Assembly: GCA_047638815.1 (NCBI GenBank) | Contig: JBLIMR010000001.1 | Location: 186,001-250,000 of the forward strand | Source: JAJRRH01 sp047638815 | GTDB taxonomy: Bacteria; Bacteroidota; Bacteroidia; Flavobacteriales_D; JABDKJ01 | DNA: 64,000 nt | Direction: 5' to 3' | Part shown: one piece after another, positions 1-8,362 of the stretch | Numbering within the stretch: position 1 is the stretch's first letter | Layout: every line of letters begins with the position of its first letter | Position numbers and translations under genes: made by a program | Notes under the pieces: model-generated | The model's database searches: none | Told to the model about the DNA's origin: nothing | What the model saw: only the letters and a program-made list of their open reading frames with translations

Positions 1-2
1 AA

Positions 3-872
3 GATAATGATTTTCAGGATATTCATCGATCTTTGCTAGAGGAGCATGCTGATTTTTATACTGAATACTTCAGTGCAGTGCTGAGGTTAGGGGATCCTAA
101 TCAACCGTTGGCTTTTGAGAATATTGCCGCTTTTTTGTCTGACCCAACCATGGTTGAGATTCAAAATGAAATAACCAAGTCTTTCGGTGATAAAACTATC
201 TTCAAAGAAAAAATTGATGATTCCTTCAAGCGATTGGCCTTCTTTTTTCCGAATGAAATTGTGCCGAATGTTATTTTTTACAATTCTGGTTTTAATTATG
301 GTGTTTATCCAACAGCAAATAATATTGGTGTAGGCTTGGACTGGTATATAGGGAGTGAGAACAAATTGCTTTTAAGGCTACCTCCAGCTCAATTCCCTCA
401 ATACTTAAGAGCTAAAATGAACTCAAACTATCTCGTGTCTGATATATTAAGGGGTTATTTACTAGTAAAATATTCTGATAAAATTGATGGTAAAGAGCTG
501 CTGAATCAGCTTATGTATTTTGGTAAAATTGCCTTTCTGATGGATGTATTGTTGCCTGATGAATTGGAATATTTAAGATACGGTTACACTGAAAGTCAGA
601 TGACTTGGTGTCAAAACAATGAATTTAACATCTGGAAAACTTTAGTGAGTGAAGATCTGTTGTATTCATCGGAGGGTAAAATGATAAATTCTTTCGTTGG
701 AAATGCGCCATTCACAAAGGGTTTCTCGGATCAATCACCAGGTAAGTTAGCTTTCTATATCGGTAAGATGATGGTTGAAGATTATCTAGATTCAAATAAG
801 AATATAACACCTAAACAACTTTTGGACATACCTTCAGCAACGATTTTAAAAGCCTATCGTCCAAATAAATAA
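3..872 (+). CDS. gldB: GldB, gliding motility lipoprotein (5' end outside the window)
   Basis: The reading frame is open from base 3, so the start codon, signal peptide and lipobox lie upstream of the window; an internal TTG at 33 is not the real start. The visible 290 residues resemble GldB, a lipoprotein needed for gliding and for T9SS function in Flavobacterium. Matching signs are the mid-region around NIGVGLDWYIG and LPPAQFPQYLR and a C-terminal segment with GKMMVEDYL. gldC follows after 9 bases, the pairing known from other Bacteroidota. The family was recognised by pattern and gene pairing, not by a search. Confidence 0.85.
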   Translation, partial: DNDFQDIHRSLLEEHADFYTEYFSAVLRLGDPNQPLAFENIAAFLSDPTMVEIQNEITKSFGDKTIFKEKIDDSFKRLAFFFPNEIVPNVIFYNSGFNYGVYPTANNIGVGLDWYIGSENKLLLRLPPAQFPQYLRAKMNSNYLVSDILRGYLLVKYSDKIDGKELLNQLMYFGKIAFLMDVLLPDELEYLRYGYTESQMTWCQNNEFNIWKTLVSEDLLYSSEGKMINSFVGNAPFTKGFSDQSPGKLAFYIGKMMVEDYLDSNKNITPKQLLDIPSATILKAYRPNK

Positions 873-881
873 AAGAAGTAC

Positions 882-1205
882 ATGAATAAAAAATTAGAAT
901 TTGAAATTAGCATGGATGTAAATCATCTGCCTGAAAAAATAATGTGGAAAGCAGACGACACAGAAGAAGCAAGAGCATCTAAAGCTATTATGTTGAGTAT
1001 TTGGGATAAAAAAGATGGAAACACTATGAGAGTTGATCTCTGGGATAAAGATTTCACCACTGATGAAATGAAAACATTTTTTATTCAAAGTTTGCTAACC
1101 ATGAATGACACATTGGAGAGGGCTACAGGTGATACGGAGTTGTGTAGTGGAATAAGAGAGTTTGGAAGAGAACTTGGGAAACGAATGGGTGTAATTAAGG
1201 AGTAG
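882..1205 (+). CDS. gldC: GldC, gliding motility protein
   Basis: This 107-residue soluble protein has no signal peptide and starts with ATG 9 bases after gldB. Size, position and content (a conserved LWDKDFTTDEMK-like segment, acidic and Met-rich) fit GldC, a small protein encoded next to GldB in gliding Bacteroidota. In Flavobacterium, loss of GldC reduces gliding rather than abolishing it. It probably works with GldB at the inner face of the T9SS/gliding machinery; that role comes from the family, not from motifs seen here. Confidence 0.82.
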   Translation: MNKKLEFEISMDVNHLPEKIMWKADDTEEARASKAIMLSIWDKKDGNTMRVDLWDKDFTTDEMKTFFIQSLLTMNDTLERATGDTELCSGIREFGRELGKRMGVIKE

Positions 1206-1214
1206 AGTTTATTC

Positions 1215-1835
1215 CTAATCTAGATTAAACATTTTGTTTGTCTCATGAATAAAATGAAGCAAATCTTCCCTTCCGTATTTCGATACGGTTGAGGTTATAA
1301 AGTGCTTGGGCATACTTTCCCATTCTTTTAATATTTCTTTCTGGTATGCTTTAAGAAATTTCCCTTTTTCAGCACTCGATAGTTTGTCAATTTTAGTAAA
1401 TACCATTACAAATGGGACTCCGTTAGTCCCCATTTCCTTCATGAATTCTAGATCAATTTTTTGAGCTTTTATTCGACTGTCTATTAGGACAAAGACACAC
1501 ATTAGATTGCTGCGCTTAAGTAAATAATCAATCGTAAAGACTTCCCACCTTATCCGTTGTGATTTTGATATTTTAGCATAGCCGTATCCTGGTAAATCTG
1601 TCAAGTACCAATCATCATTTATTAAGAAGTGATTGATCAGTTGAGTTTTTCCCGGCTTTGATGAGATTTTAGCCAACTTAGAGTTATTCGTTAGCATATT
1701 TAGTAACGATGACTTCCCAACATTACTCCTGCCAATAAAGGCATATTCTGGTTTGTCTGGCTCAGGGCATAGGAGAAAGTTGGGGCTGCTTTTTATAAAT
1801 TCTGCAGTCTTTATAAGGAGGGCTTTTTTACTCAT
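1215..1835 (-). CDS. engB: EngB/YsxC ribosome biogenesis GTPase
   Basis: This TRAFAC GTPase of 206 residues has the usual EngB length. Motifs are in order: P-loop GRSNVGKSSLLN (about residues 36-47), switch region with T64, G3 DLPGYGYAK (about 79-87), G4 TKID (about 146-149) and G5 region TSTVSKYG near the C-terminus. EngB/YsxC acts in late assembly of the 50S ribosomal subunit. It lies 53 bases downstream of the alpha/beta hydrolase gene on the same strand, so the two are probably cotranscribed. Its stop falls 10 bases from the end of convergent gldC. Confidence 0.95.
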   Translation of the reverse strand: MSKKALLIKTAEFIKSSPNFLLCPEPDKPEYAFIGRSNVGKSSLLNMLTNNSKLAKISSKPGKTQLINHFLINDDWYLTDLPGYGYAKISKSQRIRWEVFTIDYLLKRSNLMCVFVLIDSRIKAQKIDLEFMKEMGTNGVPFVMVFTKIDKLSSAEKGKFLKAYQKEILKEWESMPKHFITSTVSKYGREDLLHFIHETNKMFNLD

Positions 1836-1888
1836 TGATTATCAAATATGTGTTTCTGAAGCGAACTAGAGACCTTAGTTTATATAGT

Positions 1889-2683
1889 CTACAGCTCTTT
1901 TTTAATTAGCCATTCTCCCAAATACTTGTTGAATTCTTCTGGATGTTCCATCATGGGAGCATGTCCACATTTATCAATCCAATATAATGTTGAGTCCTTT
2001 AGCGTAGCTTGTAATTCTTCCGCTACTTCTGGAGGCGTAATAGTGTCATTTCTTCCCCAGATCAAACAAAAAGGAACTGTGAAATCAGGTAATACTGGGC
2101 GCATGTTATGACGAATGGCAGATTTTGCAATACTTAGTATTCTAATCACTTTACTTCTATTGTTGACAGCCTCATGACATTCATCAACTAATTCGTCTGT
2201 GACCATATTAGGATCATAAAAAGTCAAAGCAATTTTATCTCTTAAAAAAGATTTGTCCTCTCTTCTTGGGAATGAACCTCCAAAAGCATTTTCATATAAT
2301 CCTGAACTTCCAGAAAGGATCATTGCTTTTACTTTTTCCTGTCTCATGTTTGCATAAACAAGAGCGACATGGCCACCAAGTGAATTACCTAGTAAAAACA
2401 CTTTGTCTAGTTCTTTGTGCTCAATAAATTCATCCAGAAATTCAGCTAAGTTTTTAACGTTAGTATTGAGTAATGGAAGTTCATAAATTGGCAACTTGGG
2501 TATTAGAACCTTGTAGGATTTCGACAGAAAATCTGTAACCGCTTTAAAGTTACTTAGTGCTCCAAATAAGCCGTGGAGCAAAATAAATGGTTCACCCTCA
2601 CCCTTTTCTACATATTGAAATTTCCCTTCGGTGATCAATTCATCATCAAGATTATCATAAAACGAATTTAACTCTTTGGTCAT
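1889..2683 (-). CDS. Alpha/beta hydrolase
   Basis: This 264-residue cytosolic protein has the full alpha/beta-hydrolase set: oxyanion segment HGLFG, nucleophile elbow GNSLGG (Ser in GxSxG), Asp in WGRNDTITP and the catalytic His in CGHAPMMEHP. The pattern resembles the MhpC/BioH-like group of carbon-carbon hydrolases and esterases. The substrate cannot be told. It is transcribed ahead of engB and divergently from the dcw operon. ATG at 2683 is the first good start; a -7-like element lies at 2759-2766. Confidence 0.85.
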   Translation of the reverse strand: MTKELNSFYDNLDDELITEGKFQYVEKGEGEPFILLHGLFGALSNFKAVTDFLSKSYKVLIPKLPIYELPLLNTNVKNLAEFLDEFIEHKELDKVFLLGNSLGGHVALVYANMRQEKVKAMILSGSSGLYENAFGGSFPRREDKSFLRDKIALTFYDPNMVTDELVDECHEAVNNRSKVIRILSIAKSAIRHNMRPVLPDFTVPFCLIWGRNDTITPPEVAEELQATLKDSTLYWIDKCGHAPMMEHPEEFNKYLGEWLIKKEL

Positions 2684-2758
2684 GGGCTAGGAATAAATAT
2701 TTGAACCCTTAAACTTATTGGGTACATGGGTAAATGTACAATCTTCTTTTTGATAACT

Positions 2759-2766
2759 CGAAATTA
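2759..2766 (-). promoter_or_regulatory. Probable -7 element of the hydrolase-engB unit
   Basis: The minus strand reads TAATTTCG, a one-base variant of the Bacteroidota -7 consensus TAnnTTTG, 75 bases upstream of the hydrolase ATG. The same octamer occurs upstream of the yqeY-like gene and of the gene at 59883-60665. Confidence 0.4.
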
Positions 2767-2980
2767 CTGTTGAAAAATTATTACCACTGTGGATTGAACT
2801 TTTTAAGGATCTATTCTTTCCACTTTGCAATGTTCGATAAAACGTGAAAATATTTTTGAATCAACTGAAAGACAGTCTATTATTGAAGGATAAATTCTTT
2901 CAATTCAGACGGGCTTAATTAATCAATTAAGTGGCTGAACAACAATTTTTTAACGTTTAACAGATCATTTTTGCTCAATA

Positions 2981-3020
2981 GTGGTAAATAATGGGTTTTA
3001 GTGGTAAATAGTGGTAAATA
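2981..3020 (+). promoter_or_regulatory. MraZ operator: four boxes at exact 10-base spacing
   Basis: GTGGTAAATA occurs at 2981, 3001 and 3011, with the related ATGGGTTTTA at 2991. This places four TGGK cores at exactly 10-base intervals on one face of the helix, ending 4 bases before the mraZ -7 element. In E. coli, MraZ binds TGGGN direct repeats separated by 5 bases just upstream of its own gene. Spacing, core and position match, so this is very likely the autoregulatory site that controls the whole dcw operon. Confidence 0.85.
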
Positions 3021-3024
3021 GTTT

Positions 3025-3032
3025 TATATTTG
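3025..3032 (+). promoter_or_regulatory. -7 element of the dcw operon promoter
   Basis: TATATTTG is a perfect match to the Bacteroidota -7 consensus TAnnTTTG. Transcription should begin a few bases downstream, so the TTG at 3030 cannot be the mraZ start codon. The MraZ boxes cover the stretch where sigma factor and RNA polymerase would contact the -33 region. Confidence 0.75.
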
Positions 3033-3053
3033 CAACTTAAATCACGGAAACAG

Positions 3054-3524
3054 TTGATCAATTTACTCGGAACATATAGCTGTAAGATGGACGCCAAAGG
3101 TCGATTCATGCTACCTAAGGGGCTCAAAGAGCAACTTGGGAAGAAGTCTGAGCAAGGTTTTGTTGTGGGCAGAGACGTGTTTAGTAAGTCATTAGTGATT
3201 TATACCTCCAAGACATGGAAAGAGTTGAGTAAGGAGCTTCATACCTTAAATCGTTTTGTGGAGGAGAACGTTGAGTTTTTGAGAAGATTTAGTAGCGGGG
3301 CTACAGGCGTTGAATTGGATAATCAAGGCAGATTGTCGATGCCGGGCCATCTCATTGAGTATGCCAATCTCGAAAAGGATTTAATTGTCACCACCATTTC
3401 TGATCGAATTGAGCTCTGGGACAAGAAAACCTATAATGACATGCTAGACTCGAAGGTGGATATGGGTGCGCTGTCCGAGAAAGTGATGGGAGATATTAAA
3501 GCTAAAAAGGAAGACAGTGAGTGA
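3054..3524 (+). CDS. mraZ: MraZ, transcriptional regulator of the dcw operon
   Basis: MraZ is a ring-forming DNA-binding protein of the AbrB/SpoVT double-domain type. The start of the fold is visible as LLGTYSCKMDAKGRFMLP, with a second half-domain around GVELDNQGRLSMPGHLIEYA. I chose TTG at 3054 (156 residues) because an earlier in-frame TTG at 3030 lies inside the promoter -7 element, and the family normally begins 3-6 residues before the GxYxCKxDxKGR block. It overlaps rsmH by 8 bases. It presumably represses its own operon through the boxes at 2981-3020. Confidence 0.92.
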   Translation: MINLLGTYSCKMDAKGRFMLPKGLKEQLGKKSEQGFVVGRDVFSKSLVIYTSKTWKELSKELHTLNRFVEENVEFLRRFSSGATGVELDNQGRLSMPGHLIEYANLEKDLIVTTISDRIELWDKKTYNDMLDSKVDMGALSEKVMGDIKAKKEDSE

Positions 3525-4422
3525 TTACCATACCGCAGTTTTGTTGAAAGAGTCCGTTGATGGTCTTGATATCAAACCTCAGGGAGTGTATGTGGATGTC
3601 ACATTTGGGGCAGGTGGACATTCTAGGGAGATATTGAAAAGATTGGAAGAAGGTCAATTAGTGGCTTTTGATCAAGATGAAGATGCTGAAGATAATTTAC
3701 CCGAAGATGAGAGGCTTGTTTTTATTAGACAAAACTTCAAGTTTTTGAAGAATCATTTAAAGGCAAATGGTTTTGAAAAAGTAGATGGAATACTGGCGGA
3801 TTTGGGCGTGTCTTCTCACCAGTTTGATGTTGGTGAAAGGGGTTTTTCAACGAGGTTCGATGGTAAATTGGATATGAGAATGGATCAAGATTCCTCTTTG
3901 ACGGCATATGAAATTGTGAATGAATATGAGCCCAAAGAGTTGAAGAGAATTTTTAGAGAAGGAGCTGACTTGCGCAATGCAAATAAGCTGGTAGATAAGA
4001 TCATTCAGGCAAGATCGGAAGGGGAGATAGGGTCAACAGGTAGATTAAAAGAAATCATGGATGGAATGGTTCCTCCTACTAAAATAGCCCAATTCTTAGC
4101 AAGGGTTTTTCAAGCGATAAGAATTGAGGTCAATGGAGAGTTGAGTGTTTTGAAGGATTTGCTTTTGCAATCTGAAAAAGTATTAGACGAAGGCGGAAGG
4201 CTAGTGGTTATTTCATATCACTCCATCGAAGATAGATTGGTGAAAAATTTCATGAAGACTGGAAATTTTGAAGGTGTTCAGGATAAAGATTTTTACGGAA
4301 ATGTCAGCAGACCATTCCGCCCGATTAATAGGAAGGTGATAGTTCCGGAAATGAAAGAAGTGGAAGAGAATGGACGAGCGAGAAGTGCCAAATTAAGAAT
4401 AGCAGAAAGAATAAATGAATAG
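3517..4422 (+). CDS. rsmH: RsmH (MraW), 16S rRNA C1402 N4-methyltransferase
   Basis: This 301-residue class I methyltransferase uses S-adenosylmethionine to methylate N4 of cytidine 1402 in the ribosomal P site. Visible motifs are the HTAVLLKESVD start, the SAM motif VDVTFGAGGHS (about residues 27-37), LADLGVSSHQFD, GFSTRFDGKLDMRMD and ISYHSIEDRLVK near the C-terminus. The start is GTG at 3517, inside the mraZ end. It overlaps the next gene by 8 bases. Second position in a dcw operon is standard. Confidence 0.97.
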   Translation: MSDYHTAVLLKESVDGLDIKPQGVYVDVTFGAGGHSREILKRLEEGQLVAFDQDEDAEDNLPEDERLVFIRQNFKFLKNHLKANGFEKVDGILADLGVSSHQFDVGERGFSTRFDGKLDMRMDQDSSLTAYEIVNEYEPKELKRIFREGADLRNANKLVDKIIQARSEGEIGSTGRLKEIMDGMVPPTKIAQFLARVFQAIRIEVNGELSVLKDLLLQSEKVLDEGGRLVVISYHSIEDRLVKNFMKTGNFEGVQDKDFYGNVSRPFRPINRKVIVPEMKEVEENGRARSAKLRIAERINE

Positions 4423-4801
4423 CAGAAAAAAAACAATAAAGAAGAAAAGAGAAAGAAAGTCAAGTAGGTTTTCTAAAGCGTTCATTGGTATTCTGAATGG
4501 AACATTTTTGGGTAGAGATAATCTTCTTAATCAGCTTCCGTTTGTGTTTTTTTTGGTTGCAGTGGCGATTAGCTATATCAGTTATGGGTATTACGCTGAG
4601 AGTACACTCAAGACAATGTCAGTTGTTGAGGCTCAGGTGAAAGATTTGAAGTCTCAGAATTTGACATTACAGTCAAAACTGGAGTTGCAAAAACAACAAT
4701 CTAGTGTTGCGACTTCAATTGCGAGTTTAGAGCTGTCGGAATCGGTTGTTCCACCATATAAAATAGAGATGAACGAGGTTAACGAGGAGAAAGGTGATTA
4801 A
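4415..4801 (+). CDS. ftsL: FtsL-like bitopic division protein
   Basis: The protein has 128 residues: a very basic cytoplasmic N-terminus (about residues 1-22), one membrane segment (about 42-60, LPFVFFLVAVAISYISYGYY), then a short coiled-coil-prone periplasmic part (VEAQVKDLKSQNLTLQSKLE). Size, topology and position between rsmH and ftsI fit FtsL, which recruits FtsI/FtsW with FtsQ/FtsB. Sequence identity among FtsL proteins is low, so the call rests on topology and gene order. It overlaps both neighbours by 8 bases. Confidence 0.8.
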   Translation: MNSRKKTIKKKRERKSSRFSKAFIGILNGTFLGRDNLLNQLPFVFFLVAVAISYISYGYYAESTLKTMSVVEAQVKDLKSQNLTLQSKLELQKQQSSVATSIASLELSESVVPPYKIEMNEVNEEKGD

Positions 4802-6902
4802 GAAAGAGACTAGAATATATCTTGTTTTTGTGATAATTGGGGTCTTTGCTCTAGGGATTATCATCAAAATGTTTGCTGTACAATTTGCGGAGCCATCCGA
4901 GTGGAAAGAGATGGCTGAGAATTTTGTTACTGAATATAGAGATATAGAGGCTAATCGCGGAAATATCTATGCCGAAGATGGCAGTTTATTGGCCACAACA
5001 CTGCCACATTACGAGATCAGAATGGATCTTACTGTTGAGTCATTAACAGATGAAATTTTCAATCAAAATATCGATTCGTTGGCCTATGGACTAGCTGATT
5101 TGTTTCTTGAAAAAGGCAATACCGCTGAGTATTACAAGAGGCGCTTAATAGATGAGCGTAAGTCTGGAAATAAATATTGTTTGGTACAGAAAGCAGTGGA
5201 CTATAATCAAGTTCAAGAAGCCAAGAAATTGCCAATTTTTCGCAAAGGAAGATTTAAGGGAGGAGTCATTTTTGAAAAAGAAAATAAAAGGATTTATCCC
5301 TTTGGTGTTTTAGCGTCAAGAACCATTGGGTACTACAGGGATAGTGTGAATAAGGTGGGCCTTGAAGGTAGTTTCGGGAGTCTCCTTGGAGGAGTTGATG
5401 GCAAGCGTCTTGAGAGAAGAATCGTAGGAGGTCAGTGGATACCGGTCGGGGATGGAAATGATGTTGAGCCAGTGGATGGAGTGGATATCTATACAACCAT
5501 TGATATCAATATTCAAGATGTAGCAGAGTCAGCTTTGCTGAAACAATTGGAAGAAAATGATGCGCAGTATGGAACAGTCATATTGATGGAGGTTGAAACG
5601 GGTTTTGTTAAGGCCATTGCAAACCTCGAAAGAAATAAGGATGGGAAGTATGGCGAGTCATACAATCATGCAGTCGGTTCAGCAACTGAGCCAGGATCTA
5701 CCTTTAAGCTAGCATCTGTTTTAGCACTATTGGAGGAGGGTGTCGCAAAAGTTACTGATACAGTTGACACGAAGAATGGCCGAATGAAATTTTATGATCG
5801 TGTGATGCGCGATTCTAATGGAAAGGGTTATGCGAAAATAAGCCTTGGAGAAGCTTTGGAGAAATCCTCTAATGTCGGAATTTCATATTTGGTTAATGAA
5901 GGATTTAAAAACAACCCTCAACAGTTTGTAGATCGGTTATATAGTATGGGTCTTGGTCATTCTCTGGGTGTAAGTATCAAAGGTGAGCCTGTTCCTTATA
6001 TTAAAAACACATCGGATAAATCTTGGTCCGGAGTTTCGCTTCCATGGATGTCCATTGGTTATGAAGTCACCCTAACGCCTTTACAAATATTGGCTTTTTA
6101 TAATGCTATAGCTAATGATGGTAAGTTGCTTAGACCCCAATTCGTATCAAAGATTGAGAAAGATGGGGAATTGATAAAGCAGATGGAGCCGATAGTTTTA
6201 AACGAAAGTATCGCAAGTAAAAACTCTATTAATCAGGTGAAAAAACTCTTAGAAAATGTTGTTTTGAAAGGAACCGCTAAGAACCTTAAGAATTCATCAT
6301 TCAATATTGCTGGTAAAACAGGGACTGCTCAGATTGCTACCAATGGTAAGTACTCTAACGATGGTGTGAAATCTCATCAAGCATCCTTTGTAGGTTATTT
6401 CCCAGCTGAAAACCCAAAGTATTCATGCATGGTCTTGGTGAGTGCGCCTGGTAAAGACATTTACTATGGCAATCAAGTTGCCGGGCCAATTTTTAAAGAA
6501 ACGGCAGAGAAAATTTACGCTAAAAATTTCGCGATTCAAAGCGATTTTGAACGAAATATTCCAGAGACGAAGACTAAGATTCCTGTTTCTAAAAACGGAA
6601 ATCAAAATGATTTGAATGCTGTTTTTGCAGCACTTAATGTGCCTGTTAAAAGCCACTATCCAGAAGCTTCCTGGGTAGCAACTACAACGGGTGAGCAGAA
6701 GGTTGAAACGAATAGAATTAACATTAAAAAGGATCGTGTGCCTAATGTGGTTGGAATGGGCTTGGTGGATGCCCTTTACCTTTTAGAAAATGCTGGATTA
6801 AGTGTTAAAACTTCTGGTAGAGGAACTGTGAAAAGTCAATCAATGACTGCTGGCGATCATTTCGAAGTTGGCTCTAAAATAACAATTGAACTTAACCCAT
6901 GA
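4794..6902 (+). CDS. ftsI: FtsI/PBP3-type peptidoglycan transpeptidase with PASTA domain
   Basis: This septal class B penicillin-binding protein has 702 residues. An N-terminal membrane anchor (about 7-27) is followed by the dimerisation/pedestal domain with the RGNIYAEDGSLLA block. The transpeptidase active-site motifs are STFK (about 302-305), SSN (about 357) and KTGTAQ (about 506). A C-terminal PASTA domain starts at VPNVVGMGL (about 648-702). It cross-links peptidoglycan at the division site with FtsW. PASTA on FtsI is common in Bacteroidota but absent from the E. coli protein. The start is GTG at 4794; the stop overlaps murE as ATGA. Confidence 0.95.
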   Translation: MIKKETRIYLVFVIIGVFALGIIIKMFAVQFAEPSEWKEMAENFVTEYRDIEANRGNIYAEDGSLLATTLPHYEIRMDLTVESLTDEIFNQNIDSLAYGLADLFLEKGNTAEYYKRRLIDERKSGNKYCLVQKAVDYNQVQEAKKLPIFRKGRFKGGVIFEKENKRIYPFGVLASRTIGYYRDSVNKVGLEGSFGSLLGGVDGKRLERRIVGGQWIPVGDGNDVEPVDGVDIYTTIDINIQDVAESALLKQLEENDAQYGTVILMEVETGFVKAIANLERNKDGKYGESYNHAVGSATEPGSTFKLASVLALLEEGVAKVTDTVDTKNGRMKFYDRVMRDSNGKGYAKISLGEALEKSSNVGISYLVNEGFKNNPQQFVDRLYSMGLGHSLGVSIKGEPVPYIKNTSDKSWSGVSLPWMSIGYEVTLTPLQILAFYNAIANDGKLLRPQFVSKIEKDGELIKQMEPIVLNESIASKNSINQVKKLLENVVLKGTAKNLKNSSFNIAGKTGTAQIATNGKYSNDGVKSHQASFVGYFPAENPKYSCMVLVSAPGKDIYYGNQVAGPIFKETAEKIYAKNFAIQSDFERNIPETKTKIPVSKNGNQNDLNAVFAALNVPVKSHYPEASWVATTTGEQKVETNRINIKKDRVPNVVGMGLVDALYLLENAGLSVKTSGRGTVKSQSMTAGDHFEVGSKITIELNP

Positions 6903-8362
6903 AGCTGTTAAAGGACATATTGTATAAAGCTGGAATGATAGAGTTGCGTGGTGAAACGGGCATCGCTATTGAAGCTTTGTATTTCGATTCTAGAAAAGTT
7001 CGCAGAGAAAGTGCCTTTATAGCTATTCGTGGGGTTGAAACAGATGGGCATCTTTATATTCAAAAGGCTATAGATCAAGGTGCGGTAGCTGTCATATGTG
7101 AAGAGTTCCCCAAAGATTTTCAAGATGGTGTTACATATGTGAAGGTTCAAGATGCTCATGTTGCAATGGCAAACTTGGCCGCAAATTTTTATGACAATCC
7201 ATCAAGAGACCTAAAATTGGTTGGTGTAACAGGAACAAATGGTAAGACCACCACTGTCTCTTTGTTGTTCGAATTGTTCAAGAAGTTGGGATACAAAGTA
7301 GGCTTGGTAAGTACGATTGTAAATAAAATTCATTTACGAGATGTTCCTTCAACGCACACCACACCAGGTCCAATTCAGTTGAATCACCTATTTAGGCAAA
7401 TGCTAAATGAAGGTGTAGAGTTTTGTTTTATGGAAGTGAGTTCCCATGCGGTGGATCAAAAAAGAATCGAGGGAATAGAATTTACCGGAGGTGTGTTTAC
7501 TAACATCACTCAAGATCATCTGGATTATCACAAAACATTTAAGAGTTATATCGCTGCCAAGAAGCAATTTTTTGATGAATTGGGATCTAAGGCCTTTGCC
7601 CTCTACAACCATGATGATCCCAATGGAAGCGTAATGGTTCAAAATACCAAAGCGAAGAAATTTTCAATGGCTATTCGTTCAATGGCCGACTATAAAACCA
7701 AGGTTCTGGAAAATCACTTTGAGGGATTGCATTTGTCAATTGAGAACAAGGAAATGTATACCTCGCTTGTTGGTTTGTTTAATGCATATAATCTAATGAC
7801 CGTGTTCGCGGTTGGTGACTTGTTAGGGCAGGACCATTTGGAAATGCTTACTGCTATTAGCACGCTGAAAGCTGTTGAGGGGAGATTTCAATTTCAGAAA
7901 TCAGATAATAATATAATGGTCATCGTGGATTATGCACACACACCAGATGCGATAAAAAATGTTTTGAAGACCATTAAAGACATAAGCACAGGAAATGAAA
8001 ATATAATTTCTGTTGTTGGTTGCGGTGGGGATCGAGATAAGGATAAGCGTCCGAAGATGGCTGCTATTGCATGCGAATTATCCAATAAAGTAATCTTCAC
8101 TTCTGATAACCCTAGAACAGAATCACCAGAGGCCATAATTGAGGATATGAAAAAGGGGGTTGAACCAATTCATTTCAAAAAAACCCTATCAGTTACTGAT
8201 AGAAGAGAAGCTATAAAGACAGCTTGCTCATTGGCGATGCCCGGGGACATTATTCTAATTGCCGGTAAAGGCCATGAAAAATATCAAGATATCAATGGAG
8301 AGAAGTTCCCATTTGATGATCAAAAAACTGTGAATGAAATCCTTAAAATGTTAGAGAAATAG
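6899..8362 (+). CDS. murE: MurE, UDP-MurNAc-L-Ala-D-Glu:meso-diaminopimelate ligase
   Basis: This 487-residue Mur ligase has the typical length. The ATP-binding loop is GTNGKTTT (about residue 111) and the UDP-MurNAc tripeptide contacts include STHTTPGP. DNPR (about residue 402) is the motif that marks meso-diaminopimelate as the added amino acid rather than lysine. It catalyses ATP-dependent addition of the third residue of the peptide stem in the cytoplasm. It starts inside the ftsI stop (ATGA overlap), and mraY follows with no gap, so translational coupling is likely. Confidence 0.97.
   Translation: MKLLKDILYKAGMIELRGETGIAIEALYFDSRKVRRESAFIAIRGVETDGHLYIQKAIDQGAVAVICEEFPKDFQDGVTYVKVQDAHVAMANLAANFYDNPSRDLKLVGVTGTNGKTTTVSLLFELFKKLGYKVGLVSTIVNKIHLRDVPSTHTTPGPIQLNHLFRQMLNEGVEFCFMEVSSHAVDQKRIEGIEFTGGVFTNITQDHLDYHKTFKSYIAAKKQFFDELGSKAFALYNHDDPNGSVMVQNTKAKKFSMAIRSMADYKTKVLENHFEGLHLSIENKEMYTSLVGLFNAYNLMTVFAVGDLLGQDHLEMLTAISTLKAVEGRFQFQKSDNNIMVIVDYAHTPDAIKNVLKTIKDISTGNENIISVVGCGGDRDKDKRPKMAAIACELSNKVIFTSDNPRTESPEAIIEDMKKGVEPIHFKKTLSVTDRREAIKTACSLAMPGDIILIAGKGHEKYQDINGEKFPFDDQKTVNEILKMLEK

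Larger units (their letters stand above)
2684..3053. other. Divergent intergenic region between the hydrolase gene and mraZ
   Basis: This 370-base AT-rich stretch has no convincing ORF. It carries a minus-strand -7-like element (2759-2766) for the hydrolase-engB unit, and a plus-strand TATTTTTG at 2851-2858 of doubtful meaning. It also holds the MraZ boxes (2981-3020) and the mraZ -7 element (3025-3032). I see nothing else in it. Confidence 0.7.

Noticed and set aside
1216..1227. Palindrome TAATCTAGATTA between gldC and engB as a terminator
   Set aside because: It has no loop and no T tract; it is partly coding (end of engB).
2851..2858. TATTTTTG as an additional plus-strand promoter for mraZ
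   Set aside because: It is about 200 bases upstream with nothing in between that needs it; AT-rich DNA produces this octamer by chance.
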